From: Gp13-AA77 sp035946575
GTDB lineage: Bacteria; Acidobacteriota; Terriglobia; UBA7540
NCBI GenBank assembly: GCA_035946575.1
Contig: DASYZG010000032.1
Span: 1 to 64,000 of the forward strand
Direction of reading: 5' to 3'
DNA length: 64,000 bases
Made by a program: the position numbers and the translations under genes. Numbering within the stretch: the first letter of the stretch is position 1; each line of letters begins with the position of its first letter. Shown here piece by piece: positions 53,883 through 63,573 of this stretch. Under the pieces are notes generated by a model that was not told the DNA's origin, ran no database searches, and saw nothing but the letters and a program-made list of their open reading frames with translations.

Positions 53883-54333
53883 GGGCGGCGATTGAAGGGC
53901 CGCCTCGGGGACGCCCGCCTCGACGTGGCCGCGGCGGAAACCGCGTTCGGGGCCGCGCTCCGGCGTTCCGGAAACTACCCTAACCCCGGAAGAGCCGGAG
54001 CCAAACAGGAAAGTCGAAAGTCAAGAGTCGAAAGTCAAAAGGTGGACGTCCAAAATCTCGGCCTCAAGCCCATAGAACAGAGGACCAAATCCAGGTTGTC
54101 CAAAATGTTCCGCCCGAAAGTCACAGAACTCCACGACAAAGGTACTAAAACCATTTCCGACGCAGCCGCACTCTTTCGTGCAACTCCATGTGTAGATTTT
54201 GCGCGAGCGGGCAGCAATCGGGGCTCGCCGGGCATTTCCCGGGCACTCGACAACCGGTTCCAGGAGTTCTACTTAGCTCGTCGCGCGGGGCATTTGGCAC
54301 AACCATTGCTTGCAACGGTTGTGAGGTGCTCCG
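53883..54333. other. Spacer with sigma-54 promoter at its end
   Basis: 451 bases without a supported gene. It contains tandem GTCGAAAGTCAA-like words (54013-54040) and, at 54295-54310, a -24/-12 promoter for the next gene. The short frames have no ribosome site. Confidence 0.6.
54295..54310 (+). promoter_or_regulatory. Sigma-54 (-24/-12) promoter
   Basis: TGGCAC-N5-TTGCT matches the sigma-54 consensus TGGCAC-N5-TTGCW at every defined position. The start site would be near 54320, about 13 bases before the ATG at 54334, so the 5' leader is very short. Such promoters need an ATP-dependent enhancer-binding protein; no such gene is in the window. Confidence 0.75.
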
Positions 54334-55773
54334 ATGAGAAGACAAAACCTGGATGGAGCTATTTGCGATTTCGACGGCAATTTTCAGAGGGCTGTTGCCT
54401 TGCTGATTACTTCGATTGTGCTGGTATCAGCAATGCTGCTCAATCCTGCGCCGGCCCGCGCTCAAATAGGGATCGGGATTGGGGTGTCGGTGGGAATTGC
54501 CCCTCCGCCACTACCGGTATACACGCAGCCGATCTGCCCCGGGCCGGGATACATCTGGACTCCCGGTTATTGGGCCTGGGATCCTGACGCCGGCTACTAC
54601 TGGGTTCCCGGCACGTGGGTCACAGCGCCGTTCGTGGGCGCCCTCTGGACGCCCGGCTACTGGGGATGGAATGGCGGTGCCTACGTCTGGAACGTCGGTT
54701 ATTGGGGGCCGGAGGTCGGCTTCTATGGAGGCATCAACTACGGCTTCGGCTACACAGGATTCGGCTATGCCGGAGGATATTGGAACAACGGCGGGTTCTT
54801 CTATAACCGGGCCGTGAACAACATCAGTACCACGAACATTACGAACGTGTACAACAAGACCGTCATCAACAACACGACGGTGAGCAATGTCAGCTATAAC
54901 GGTGGGAACGGCGGCCTCACGGCCCGGCCGACAGCAGCACAGCTAGCCGCGGCGCAGGGACGTCATGATCCGCCCACCGCGGCTCAGAGGCAGCAAGTCC
55001 AGGCCGCGCGTGGAAACCGTTCGCAGTGGGCGTCAGTAAACCACGGAGCGCCTGCTGTGGCTGCAACTGCGAGACCTGGGGTATTGAGCGGGCGTGGCGT
55101 TGTGCGCGCCACCCGCGCAGGCGGACCCTTTAACCCGGCCCTCGCGCGAGCGGCTGCCACGGCCAAAGCGGGAAACCGAACGGCCGCCACAGCCAACCGT
55201 CCGGCGATGCGAAGACCGAACCCGGGCGGCGGCGGAACCCGTCCTTTGATAACACGCCACCCGAACAGCGCACCGGCCACGCGCGCCGGGGCTCGGCGAA
55301 CGGCTCCTAACCGTATGCAACCCACGCGACGTGCTGCCACCCCGGCTCCGTCCCGAACGATGGCGCCGCGGGCCACACGGACAACTCCGACCAGAAACAC
55401 GCGTTACAGTCCAACGCGCACGGCTCCGGCCGCAACGCCGCGTAGGAATACCACCCGGACAGTGACTCCTCGTCCGCAAACCCGAACCGAGTCTGTACCC
55501 CGAACGCGAAGCGCCGGCCGAACCTATAGTGCTCCGCGGACTGCCACGCCCCGTCCCATGACGAGAACGCAATCTGTTCCACGGCAGCGCAGCGCCGGCC
55601 CCGCCCGGTACAGCGCTCCGCGAGCTACACGGCCAGCGCCCCGCCTCCAGCCTGCTCCACGAGCAGTGCCGCAGCAGCGTAGCGCAGGCAGAGCCACGGC
55701 GGCTCCGCGACGCGCGGCGCCCCAGCCTCAGGCTGCACCACGTCAGCAGGAGCGCAGGCCTCCGAGGCAATGA
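54334..55773 (+). CDS. YXWGXW-repeat secreted protein with basic Pro/Thr/Arg-rich tail
   Basis: 479 residues. A signal peptide (LLITSIVLVSAMLLNPAPARAQ) is followed by tandem aromatic units (about residues 65-150): GYIWTPGYWAWD, GYYWVPGTWV, ALWTPGYWGWNGGAYVWNVGYWGP. These are the YXWGXW repeats common in acidobacterial secreted proteins of unknown role. The Asn/Thr-rich middle (NNISTTNITNVYNKTVINNTTVSNV) and a roughly 240-residue Arg/Pro/Thr/Ala-rich tail with repeated R(T/S)xSVPR(T/Q)RSAG units (about 375-430) suggest a highly basic, probably disordered, surface-binding tail. Transcription is probably sigma-54-dependent (54295-54310). Confidence 0.87.
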   Translation: MRRQNLDGAICDFDGNFQRAVALLITSIVLVSAMLLNPAPARAQIGIGIGVSVGIAPPPLPVYTQPICPGPGYIWTPGYWAWDPDAGYYWVPGTWVTAPFVGALWTPGYWGWNGGAYVWNVGYWGPEVGFYGGINYGFGYTGFGYAGGYWNNGGFFYNRAVNNISTTNITNVYNKTVINNTTVSNVSYNGGNGGLTARPTAAQLAAAQGRHDPPTAAQRQQVQAARGNRSQWASVNHGAPAVAATARPGVLSGRGVVRATRAGGPFNPALARAAATAKAGNRTAATANRPAMRRPNPGGGGTRPLITRHPNSAPATRAGARRTAPNRMQPTRRAATPAPSRTMAPRATRTTPTRNTRYSPTRTAPAATPRRNTTRTVTPRPQTRTESVPRTRSAGRTYSAPRTATPRPMTRTQSVPRQRSAGPARYSAPRATRPAPRLQPAPRAVPQQRSAGRATAAPRRAAPQPQAAPRQQERRPPRQ

Positions 55774-55805
55774 AGGCAGCTGATTTCGGACAGCGCTGAA
55801 AACAA

Positions 55806-55847
55806 AAAAACCGCGACGAATGGGAAGCGCCACTCGTCGCGGTTTTT
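55806..55847. terminator. Bidirectional intrinsic terminator
   Basis: AAAAACCGCGACGA (55806-55819) pairs perfectly with TCGTCGCGGTTTTT (55834-55847) across a 14-base loop, with A/T runs on both sides. It serves the YXWGXW gene on the plus strand and the FG-GAP gene on the minus strand. Confidence 0.9.
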
Positions 55848-55871
55848 GTTTGTCGGGCTGGGCCGCAGCCC

Positions 55872-58800
55872 TTATTGAACGGTCATCGTGAGTGCAACAC
55901 TGTGACTGTCGGTGACCGCTCCCGAAGTCGCGGAGCCGGTCACCGTCATCGTATAGTTCCCACGCGGCGTGCCGGCATTGGGCGTGGGCGTGATACTGCT
56001 GCTACCGCCGCCGCCGCAAGCTGTCATGCCGAGCGCGAGAATTGCCGCGATCGAAGCAGTCACCAGGGTCAGACGCAGCCGCACCGGCATGACCTGGGGC
56101 CGCCGCGCCAGCCATGTGATTGCCGCCAGGCCGGCGAGGGCAACCAACAGCCATCCGCCCTGTCCTCCGGGAAGGGTCGGATTCGGACGCGAAACCGGCA
56201 ACAGGTGTGCTGCCGCCGTGGTGTTGACGGTCACCGTGACTGAAGTGGCGCCGGCCGGCGAGATGGAAGCGGGCGAAACTGCGCAACTGGTCTCGGAACT
56301 CGACGTCGGGCCGGTGCAAGCGAGTGATACCGACTCGGTGAAGCTGGCCGAAGGCGTCAAGGTCAACGTATAGCTGGCGGCCTGCCCCGGGGAAACGCTC
56401 GCCGAAGACGAGGACGCGGTCAGGGTGAAGTCCTGGCCGGTGCCCGACAGCGCCACGGTCTGGTTGCCCCCTACCGCGTTGTCCGTCAGCGTCAGAGAAC
56501 CGGTGCGGGCGCCGCCAGCTTTGGCCGCAAACGTCACCGAGACGGTGCACGACGCACCCGCTGCCAGGCTGGAACCGCAAGTGTTGGTTTCGGCAAAGTC
56601 TCCGCCCGCGGCGATACCGCTGATTGTCAAGGCGGCGTTGCCGGTGTTCTTGAGAGTGACGCTTTGAGCAGAGCTGGTGACGCCGGCCAGTTCGGCGCCG
56701 AAGGTCAGGGTGCTCACGGAGAGGCTTGCCTCCGCGCCCAGTCCCGTGCCGCTGAGGGAGACCTTCTGGGTCGCGGGTACCGCGTCGTCCGCAATCGTCA
56801 TCACACCGGTCCGCGAACCCACTGCGGCCGGTTTGAAGGACACGTTCACGGTGCAACTGGCTCCCACGCCCAGGGAGCTGCCGCAGGGGTTGCTGACGGT
56901 GAAATCGCCGCTCGCCGTGATGCTGGTCAGCACGAGTGCGGCCGTTCCGCTGTTGGTGATCGTAACGGGCTGCACCGCGCTGGCCGTGCCCACGTTTTCG
57001 TTCGAAAAGCTCAGGGTGGACGCCGACAGTTTTACCGCCGGCTGGGTGCCGGTGCCGGTGAGGCTGACTGTCTGGGCGCTGCCCGACACGCCGTTGTTGT
57101 TATCCGTAACAGTCAGCGTGGCGCTTAAGGTGCCGGTAGCCGCCGGGGTAAACGTCACGTTGATCGTGCAGCTTGATCCCGCGGCCACAGAAGTGCCGCA
57201 AGCGCTGCTCTCGAGAAAATCAGCACTATTGGTCCCGCTCAAGGCAACGCTCGATATCGTGAGCGCCGCAGTGCCGGTGTTGGACACAGTCAGGACTTGG
57301 GCGGGGCTGCTGGTCCCCACGAGTTGACCGGCAAAGGCCGGCAAACTGGCAGGTGAGACACTGGCAACCGGAGCGGTGCCTGTGCCGGAAAGGGCCACGG
57401 TCTCGGTGCTGCTGCTGACCGCGTTGTTGTTGTCCGTCAGCACCAGGCTGGCGGTGCGCGACCCGGTTGCGGCGGGCTTGAAGGTGACGTTGACGGTGCA
57501 GTTTGCTCCGGCCGCAACGGACGTTCCGCAATTGTTCGTCTGAGTGAAGTCGCTGCTGTTGGTGCCGCTGATGGCGATAGCGGTGACGGACAGCGAGGCG
57601 GAGCCCGTATTGGACAAAGTCACTGCCTGCGCGCTGCTGCTGGTTCCCAGCAGAGTCCCTGCGAAGGCGGGCAGGTTCGACGGTGAAACGGCGGCGACGG
57701 GAGCCACAGCCGTACCTGTCAGGTTCGCTACCTGCGTACTGCCGCTGACGCCATTGTTATTGTCGGTCACCGTCACTGTAGCGCCGCGCGTGCCCGAGGC
57801 TGTGGGTTTGAAGCTCAGCGAAATCGAGCAGCTTGCGTTCTGGGCTACGGACGCGCCGCAGTTGTTCGTCTGGGAGAAGTCGCCGGCGTTGCCGCCGCCG
57901 ATGACGATGCTGGTGATGGTGAGCGCGGCCGTGCCCGTATTGTTCAGAGTGACGTTCTGAGTCGCGCTGGTGCTATTCACCATCTGACTCGTGAAAGTCA
58001 GGCTGGCCGGAGAGACTCCCGCCGTAGGACCGATGCCTGTTCCGGTCAGCGTGACCGTCTGGCTGGTGCTCCCCGAGCCGTTGGAGTTGTCGGTAACCGT
58101 GAGGGTTCCGTTGGCGGCACCGAGGACCGTGGGCTTGAAGGTCACCTTGATCGAGCAACTCGAGCTCGCCGCCAGCGACGCCCCGCAGGTGTTGGTCAGC
58201 GAATAGCCGCTGCTCACGGCGATGCTGCTGATATTCAGGGCGGCGTTGCCGTTGTTCGTCAGCGTGACGGTTTGGGCCGTGCTGCTGGTGCCTGCGAATT
58301 GGTTGCCGAAGCTGAGGCTGCCGGGGCCAACGCTGGCCTCAGGTGCGAGACCGACGCCGCTAACCGCCACCGTCTGCGCGGTTGGGGACGCATTATCGGT
58401 GATGCTGATGGAGCTCGAGAGACTACCTTCGGTTGCCGGTGTGAAGTTGACGCTGATGGTGCAGCCGGCTCCCACCCACAAAGTCGCCGGCAGGGCGCCG
58501 CAGGTATTGGTCGCGGGAAAATCCTTGGAATCAAGACTCGAAATCTGACTGATGACCAGCGCGGCGCTGCCCGAGTTCGTGAGGGTAATCGTCTGCGAGG
58601 CGCTTTCGGATCCCAGTGCCGTACTGGGGAACGACAGAGACAACGGACTGGGATTCAACGTTGCCGTCTGTAGCAGCACCTCGACGAGGTCGTCGGGGGC
58701 GTCGGTGGTGACCACGTCATATCGTCCATCAGCATTGAGGTCCGCGAGCGCAAGACCGAAGACCGAGTTAGCGCTCGGATCGGTTGAATAGCTCGCGTAG

Positions 58801-60140
58801 GATTGGAACGTGCCATCGCCATTTCCGAAGAGCGACGAAAACACGTTGGAAGAGTAATCGGCGACCGCAACGCTGGGAGTGCCACTGCCCGTGAGATCGG
58901 CGCTGCCGAGAAAGTACCCGCCACCCGCGACGGGAAACTCCACATGGGGCAGGAAGGTGCTGCTGGTTTTGCTGTTGAGCAGGACCGACACGGCGTTGCT
59001 CATGAGGTCCGCAACCGCAAGGTCGGTGTAGCCGTCGCCGTTGAAGTCATTCGCCACGAGGCCGGCGGGCTCCTGGGCCGTCGTATAGGCGATTCCAGAA
59101 GAAAACGTGCCGTCTCCGTTCCCCGTCAGGAGCCAGATTTCGTTGTTGTTGAAGTCGCTGACAGCAACGTCGAGGAATCCGTCGCCGTTGAAGTCCCCGA
59201 GGGCTATGCCTTCTGGCAGCCCGATCGAGCCGTACTGTACGGGAGCTGCAAACGTGCCGTCATTGTTGCCGAGCAGAATGTCCACAAAACCCGGGCCGCC
59301 CAGCGGCCCCTGGCAGGCGACCACGAGGTCCAATTTTCCATCCCGGTTGAAATCCGCCGCCGCAATGACGTAAGGCTGGCTTCCAGTCGTGGTTGGCGAC
59401 AATACGCTAAAGGTTCCGCTGGCAGAGCCCAGCAGGACGGTGATGGTGGCATCACCCCTGTTGGCCACCGCCAGGTCGAGGTAGCCGTCGCCGTTGAAGT
59501 CTCCGGCCAGCATACCCTCAGGATCACACGGCGCCGTCCCGCCGGCGCCGCAGGCCGATGCCGCGGTATAGTTCGTGGCACCGCTAAAAGAGCCGCTTCC
59601 GATGCCGAGAAAGACGGACACCTGGGACCCGGTTGACTGGTTATTCGAAACGGCCATGTCCGGGATTCCATCGCCATTGAAGTCACCGATAATCGGAACG
59701 TTGGGGTGGTTGCCTCCCGAGGGAGATTGCGTTGTTCGCCGGAAAGCGAGCGAGGCCGCAGGCAGGGTAACGGCCAAGTAGGCCGGGTTCGAGAGCGCCG
59801 CGCCAGAATTCTGCACTGTAATAGATGCCGTCCCCGCGTTCGCGACCTCGGCTGCGGGAACCGTGGCGGTCAACTGGTCGCTGCTGACGAAAGTGGTGAC
59901 CAGGTGCTGGGTACCCTGGTGAGTTCCCCAGACCACCGTGGAGCCGTTCACGAAATTGGCGCCGTTCACGGTCAAATTGAATTGGGCGCCGCCCGGCGCG
60001 ACCGTCACGGGCGAAATGTTCACGATGTAGGGAACGGGATTTGCGGCGGCTTCGGCGTGCACGCCAAATCCACCGATCAATACTATTAAACTCAGCGTGG
60101 CGAGCACAGACCCTGCACTTTTGTTGATACGGCGCGTCAT
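55872..60140 (-). CDS. Large secreted FG-GAP/VCBS and choice-of-anchor-D (Hydin-like) repeat protein
   Basis: 1422 residues with a signal peptide (SVLATLSLIVLIGGFGVHAEA). Domains in order: an IPT/TIG-like Ig domain (about 38-123); about seven FG-GAP/VCBS calcium-loop repeats (about 145-490; DFNGDGIPD, DFNGDGYLD, DFNRDGKLD, DFNGDGFLD and others), predicting a beta-propeller; seven choice-of-anchor-D (ASPM/SPD2/Hydin) repeats of 95-110 residues (about 500-1250) with TLTN(S/N)GxAALxIS; a further Ig-like segment; and a C-terminal membrane helix (GGWLLVALAGLAAITWLARR) followed by a second hydrophobic segment ending LGMTACGGGGSSS. Surface or cell-envelope role likely; no enzymatic domain seen. Confidence 0.9.
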   Translation of the reverse strand: MTRRINKSAGSVLATLSLIVLIGGFGVHAEAAANPVPYIVNISPVTVAPGGAQFNLTVNGANFVNGSTVVWGTHQGTQHLVTTFVSSDQLTATVPAAEVANAGTASITVQNSGAALSNPAYLAVTLPAASLAFRRTTQSPSGGNHPNVPIIGDFNGDGIPDMAVSNNQSTGSQVSVFLGIGSGSFSGATNYTAASACGAGGTAPCDPEGMLAGDFNGDGYLDLAVANRGDATITVLLGSASGTFSVLSPTTTGSQPYVIAAADFNRDGKLDLVVACQGPLGGPGFVDILLGNNDGTFAAPVQYGSIGLPEGIALGDFNGDGFLDVAVSDFNNNEIWLLTGNGDGTFSSGIAYTTAQEPAGLVANDFNGDGYTDLAVADLMSNAVSVLLNSKTSSTFLPHVEFPVAGGGYFLGSADLTGSGTPSVAVADYSSNVFSSLFGNGDGTFQSYASYSTDPSANSVFGLALADLNADGRYDVVTTDAPDDLVEVLLQTATLNPSPLSLSFPSTALGSESASQTITLTNSGSAALVISQISSLDSKDFPATNTCGALPATLWVGAGCTISVNFTPATEGSLSSSISITDNASPTAQTVAVSGVGLAPEASVGPGSLSFGNQFAGTSSTAQTVTLTNNGNAALNISSIAVSSGYSLTNTCGASLAASSSCSIKVTFKPTVLGAANGTLTVTDNSNGSGSTSQTVTLTGTGIGPTAGVSPASLTFTSQMVNSTSATQNVTLNNTGTAALTITSIVIGGGNAGDFSQTNNCGASVAQNASCSISLSFKPTASGTRGATVTVTDNNNGVSGSTQVANLTGTAVAPVAAVSPSNLPAFAGTLLGTSSSAQAVTLSNTGSASLSVTAIAISGTNSSDFTQTNNCGTSVAAGANCTVNVTFKPAATGSRTASLVLTDNNNAVSSSTETVALSGTGTAPVASVSPASLPAFAGQLVGTSSPAQVLTVSNTGTAALTISSVALSGTNSADFLESSACGTSVAAGSSCTINVTFTPAATGTLSATLTVTDNNNGVSGSAQTVSLTGTGTQPAVKLSASTLSFSNENVGTASAVQPVTITNSGTAALVLTSITASGDFTVSNPCGSSLGVGASCTVNVSFKPAAVGSRTGVMTIADDAVPATQKVSLSGTGLGAEASLSVSTLTFGAELAGVTSSAQSVTLKNTGNAALTISGIAAGGDFAETNTCGSSLAAGASCTVSVTFAAKAGGARTGSLTLTDNAVGGNQTVALSGTGQDFTLTASSSSASVSPGQAASYTLTLTPSASFTESVSLACTGPTSSSETSCAVSPASISPAGATSVTVTVNTTAAAHLLPVSRPNPTLPGGQGGWLLVALAGLAAITWLARRPQVMPVRLRLTLVTASIAAILALGMTACGGGGSSSITPTPNAGTPRGNYTMTVTGSATSGAVTDSHSVALTMTVQ

Positions 60141-60539
60141 TTTCCCCCCTGCCCGCGAGCCTCTGACCTGAGACGCTCTTGCGCGGGTTCCTGCAAGATG
60201 CCGGCCGCAGCCCGCGGCCTGCTTACGGCTTTTGGACTTGCCTTACTTCGGTAATCTGAAGTCTACGCTTCCCCCTTGCGAACTCTCCAAGCGTCCGGCG
60301 TTTTTCAAGAATCGTCCGCGCTTCGTTGGACGTCAAGTCACAATAGCGGCGATACCACAGAAGGTAATATGGTTTTTAGGGATAGGTAGCTTTGTACGAA
60401 ATCTGCGGCCACCTTCGACTCGACAGCGCACACCATTGTCGTGCGGAGCCCGGATTCAGAATCATAGGTCCGCGCGTGAAGGCGACAAGCAGGCCGGCAA
60501 ATCACGCCTGCAGCGGCTGCGCCGCGTGGGTTACAATCG
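60141..60539. other. Divergent spacer upstream of the FG-GAP gene
   Basis: 399 bases between divergent genes. A GCCGGCCGCAGCCCGCGGCC hairpin lies at about 60199-60220. No riboswitch, promoter match or repeat family is convincingly recognised. Confidence 0.5.
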
Positions 60540-60968
60540 ATGGTTACGTTGAACACGCGAGCCCCCGATGACTCTACTCGACGCCACCCCCCCCGGCCCG
60601 AACGTCCCATCGGACGCTACATCCTCATAGGCGCGATCGCCGCTATTGTGATCGGCGTTAGCGCGTACCTGTTGTGGGATTATCCCGAGCAGCGCACCGT
60701 GACGCACTTCATGCAAGCGCTCGAGCGCGGCGACTACAAAGCTGCCTACAAGATCTGGCAGCCGAGTCCCAGCTACTCCTACGACGATTTCATCAAGGAT
60801 TGGGGTCCGCAGGGGGATTACGGGAAGATTCGCAACTTCGACATCCTGGAGGCCACTTCGGCGAGCTCGCAGACCGTCACGATCCTGGTGATGATCAATA
60901 ACCAGACGCCGGCGCTCAAGCTGCTTGTCGATCGCAAGAGCAAAGGCCTGGCCTATTCCCCATATTGA
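60540..60968 (+). CDS. Small single-pass membrane protein
   Basis: 142 residues. A Pro/Arg-rich cytoplasmic N-terminus (residues 1-25), one membrane helix (YILIGAIAAIVIGVSAYLLW), then an extracytoplasmic domain with TVTHFMQALERGDYKAAYKIWQPSPSYSYDDFIKDWGPQGDYGKIRNFDI and a strand-rich end. This resembles small DUF4878/NTF2-like domains used as secreted or anchored helpers; the assignment is tentative. Stands alone. Confidence 0.65.
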   Translation: MVTLNTRAPDDSTRRHPPRPERPIGRYILIGAIAAIVIGVSAYLLWDYPEQRTVTHFMQALERGDYKAAYKIWQPSPSYSYDDFIKDWGPQGDYGKIRNFDILEATSASSQTVTILVMINNQTPALKLLVDRKSKGLAYSPY

Positions 60969-61199
60969 ACGGACCTCTGCCCTTCTTTAATGGCAGTTAC
61001 GCATCTCTGGATCTCAACAGACTGAGTCTCGGCTCTTTGTACTCTCTGTGATTCCTCTGTGGACTCTGGACTACAAATCCCGAACCCCTTCGCAGCGCGC
61101 GAAGATTCTTGGGGCTGGCCACTCGCCACTTCTTGTCCATTTGGTTGCGGCGAGCCGCGCTGGGTTGATGCTTGTTTACGAGGCTGAAAAACCGGAAGT

Positions 61200-61601
61200 A
61201 TGGACGCTGTGGCTGACGACACCCTCGCAGCATTCGCGAGCGAAAAGTATCTGAGCCTCGAAACCTATCGCCGGAGCGGCACCCCTGTCCGCACTCCCGT
61301 CTGGTTTGCCAGGGACGATAGCGATCCGGCGATGCTCTACGTCGTCAGCGAGCGCGATGCCGGAAAAGTGAAGCGAATCCGCAACAACCCGGGCGTCAAG
61401 ATCGCTCCCTGTACCATACGCGGAACGGTTAAGGGCCAGTGGTTGCCTGCGACGGGGCGGCTCGTCGATGGCGACGAGGCCGCGCGCGGTCACGCGCTTC
61501 TGGATCGGAAGTACTGGTTGAGGCGCCTGGCGGGTTCACTCCGCCCGGACCGGCGAGCCAGTCAGCAGATCATCGCCATAAGAGCGGCGGGACAAGCTTG
61601 A
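61200..61601 (+). CDS. PPOX-class (F420/FMN-binding split barrel) oxidoreductase
   Basis: 133 residues. KYLSLETYRRSGTPVRTPVWFARDD, MLYVVSERDAGKVKRIRNNPGVKIAPCTIRGTVKG and WLPATGRLV are the pattern of the PPOX class F420-dependent family, which reduces small substrates using F420 or binds flavin/haem. The C-terminal end reads as LLDRKYWLRRLAGSLRPDRRASQQIIAIRA. The upstream region contains a CTTCGCAGCGCGCGAAGATTC word shared with 24838. Cofactor not determinable. Confidence 0.85.
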   Translation: MDAVADDTLAAFASEKYLSLETYRRSGTPVRTPVWFARDDSDPAMLYVVSERDAGKVKRIRNNPGVKIAPCTIRGTVKGQWLPATGRLVDGDEAARGHALLDRKYWLRRLAGSLRPDRRASQQIIAIRAAGQA

Positions 61602-61643
61602 TCTCGCTCGCCCGCCGTTCTTGCAGGGAAGACCATGGCGAAC

Positions 61644-63080
61644 CTAGTTGATCACGAGCACGTCAGCAATATCATAAGTGGCGCTGAAAAAGTCGGTTGT
61701 CGGGACTTCTCCGCCAAAGGTTACAATCGAGTTCCCTGCGAGTATCGCGCTCGCTTGTGTGTTCGGAAGATTTCCGGTGGTCGTGAGCTCCGACCATGCC
61801 GGTGTACCACCGAGGCCGTTCGCCCCCGTCAGTTGCCAGGTGTCGGAGAGCAGGCCGGAGGCCGAATCGCCGCTGCCGATGTACATGACGTTGGTCGCGG
61901 GATTATAGACAGCCCAGTGGCCTGAGCGCGCCGAAGGCGCAGGCCCGGCCGGATTGAGCCTGGTCCAGGTGCTCGAACCGCTGTCGGCTCCGTTGGCATT
62001 ACTGAGCGTCCACACATCATCAAGGTAGGTCTTCGCCCCTTGATCCCCACCAAACAGGACCAGGGTGTTCGAACCGGGGTCGTACACAGCAGTTGCGCCC
62101 TCACGTGCTTTCGGTGCCGCGCCCTGCGTGGTAAGTTCCGTCCAGTAGGGCGCCGCGCCCGTTGCGCCATTGAGCGTCCACAGATCCTTCAGGTAGTGGC
62201 CATTACAATCCGCCCCGCCGAAGATGGTGAGTGAGTCGCTGACCGAATCGTAGATCGCCGCCGAGAAGGCCCGGGTCGAGGGCGGATTCCCGGTCACAAC
62301 CGGCTGGCTCCAGGATGGATTGCCGGCCAGGTTGGCGTTCGCGAGTTGCCAGACGCTGTTGAGGCAAGGACCGAGTGCGCCCGTGCCCGTCGCTCCTGTT
62401 GCCACCACCATGACCCGGCTGGAAGGACTGTATCCCGCCACATGCCCGTAAACCGGCGTCGGGGGATTTTTGAGGTTGACCTCGCCTTGCCAGTTTTCGT
62501 TGGGGGCGGAGACAGGGGTGACAAATGTGTCGTTTATCGGTCCGAAAGCGGCAGAGTGGCTCCCGCCGAAAATGATCATTGAATTCGTGTCCGGATCATA
62601 GACGGCGGTGTGCGCCTGCCGTGCCCGGGGGCCATCGTGAGTCCATTTCAGGTTGGTCAGGACCAGGTTGAACTCATGGGCATCATAATAGTCCTGGGAG
62701 CCTTGAATCAGCCCTCCCCACAGGATGATCTGGCTTTGAGTGCTCCAGAACACCGCCGCCGTATAGGCGCGGGGCGGTGCCTCGCCATTGGCGTTCCGCA
62801 CGGGCGTCAAGCCGGCTTTTGCATCGCTGCTCCCATCGCGCGTGCTCGATCCAATCACCTGCGTCCATTTCAGGTTGTGCGAGCTGGTCAGATACGCGGT
62901 GTCGGCCCAGGCGTCGTTAAAGGGGCCATCGGCGCCGAGGCCCCCGAATACGATCATCTGCTGCGTCATGGGATCAAACACGGCGGTGTGGCCATAGCGC
63001 GCCACCGGCCCAAGTTCACTCCAGGTTTGACCGTATGCCGCAGCGGCTACAAAGTAGAGCGCAACTAACCACCGTCGCAT
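61644..63080 (-). CDS. Secreted kelch-repeat protein
   Basis: 478 residues; signal peptide (WLVALYFVAAAAYGQ). About six kelch-type blades are visible, with units such as R(Y/A)GHTAVFDPMTQQMIVFGG, RQAHTAVYDPDTNSMIIFGG, RAFSAAIYDSVSDSLTIFGG, REGATAVYDPGSNTLVLFGG and RSGHWAVYNPATNVMYIGSG, predicting a beta-propeller. No catalytic residues are seen, so a binding or scaffolding role outside the cytoplasm is likely. Stands alone next to the PPOX gene (convergent, 42-base gap). Confidence 0.88.
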   Translation of the reverse strand: MRRWLVALYFVAAAAYGQTWSELGPVARYGHTAVFDPMTQQMIVFGGLGADGPFNDAWADTAYLTSSHNLKWTQVIGSSTRDGSSDAKAGLTPVRNANGEAPPRAYTAAVFWSTQSQIILWGGLIQGSQDYYDAHEFNLVLTNLKWTHDGPRARQAHTAVYDPDTNSMIIFGGSHSAAFGPINDTFVTPVSAPNENWQGEVNLKNPPTPVYGHVAGYSPSSRVMVVATGATGTGALGPCLNSVWQLANANLAGNPSWSQPVVTGNPPSTRAFSAAIYDSVSDSLTIFGGADCNGHYLKDLWTLNGATGAAPYWTELTTQGAAPKAREGATAVYDPGSNTLVLFGGDQGAKTYLDDVWTLSNANGADSGSSTWTRLNPAGPAPSARSGHWAVYNPATNVMYIGSGDSASGLLSDTWQLTGANGLGGTPAWSELTTTGNLPNTQASAILAGNSIVTFGGEVPTTDFFSATYDIADVLVIN

Positions 63081-63573
63081 CGCTCCTCCCTTTGACGTGT
63101 CAGCTTTACTTCAGATTGAACCGAGACTCCGAGACCCGTGCAGACGCTGGCCGTGCTGGTGCGCGTGTAGCCGCCCGGCGCTGAGGCCGTGAAAATGGCA
63201 CCAATCGCGATGGGTACACCTCGCTTGAACATGAGCTTCCGCACCGTCGTTTTCCTGAGTGGATGTTTCCCCAACACCTTTGCTGGGAGACTTGTTATCA
63301 CACTGGCTGAAGAGTGTCAAGTTGTTGAATGAAGTTGTTGAATGAAGGGGTGGTGACTCATACAAAATGAGTCACTACCAATGAAGGGTATCTCGAAATG
63401 GCAGGCAGTAACTTACGAGATTGACGAACGCTTTCAGCAAAATAGTAGGAGAAGCTCTACGCGATCCCGGCCGGCTGGCGCACAGCGAAGCTGTGCGATT
63501 TCAGGGGAAATCCATCCAATCGCAGATCTTCGATCTGCACCAGCCCGCCCTGCCTGTAGGTTCAACAAACGCT
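63081..63573. other. Intergenic region upstream of tRNA-Leu with short repeats
   Basis: No supported gene. It contains a perfect tandem 13-mer GTTGTTGAATGAA (63321-63346), an inverted repeat TGGTGACTCAT / ATGAGTCACTACCA (63351-63380), and the first copy of the 67-bp repeat (63471-63538). Confidence 0.6.
63471..63538 (+). repeat. 67-bp repeat beside tRNA-Leu, copy 1
   Basis: Contains two hairpins, GCACAGC-GAA-GCTGTGC and CAGATC-TTC-GATCTG, separated by GGGGAAATCCATCC. A second copy at 63848-63914 differs at about two positions. They lie on either side of the tRNA gene in the same orientation. Confidence 0.8.

Noticed and set aside
60199..60270. Second sigma-54 promoter upstream of the FG-GAP gene on the minus strand
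   Set aside because: The -12 box TTGCA is present but the -24 box reads CGGCCG, a poor match.
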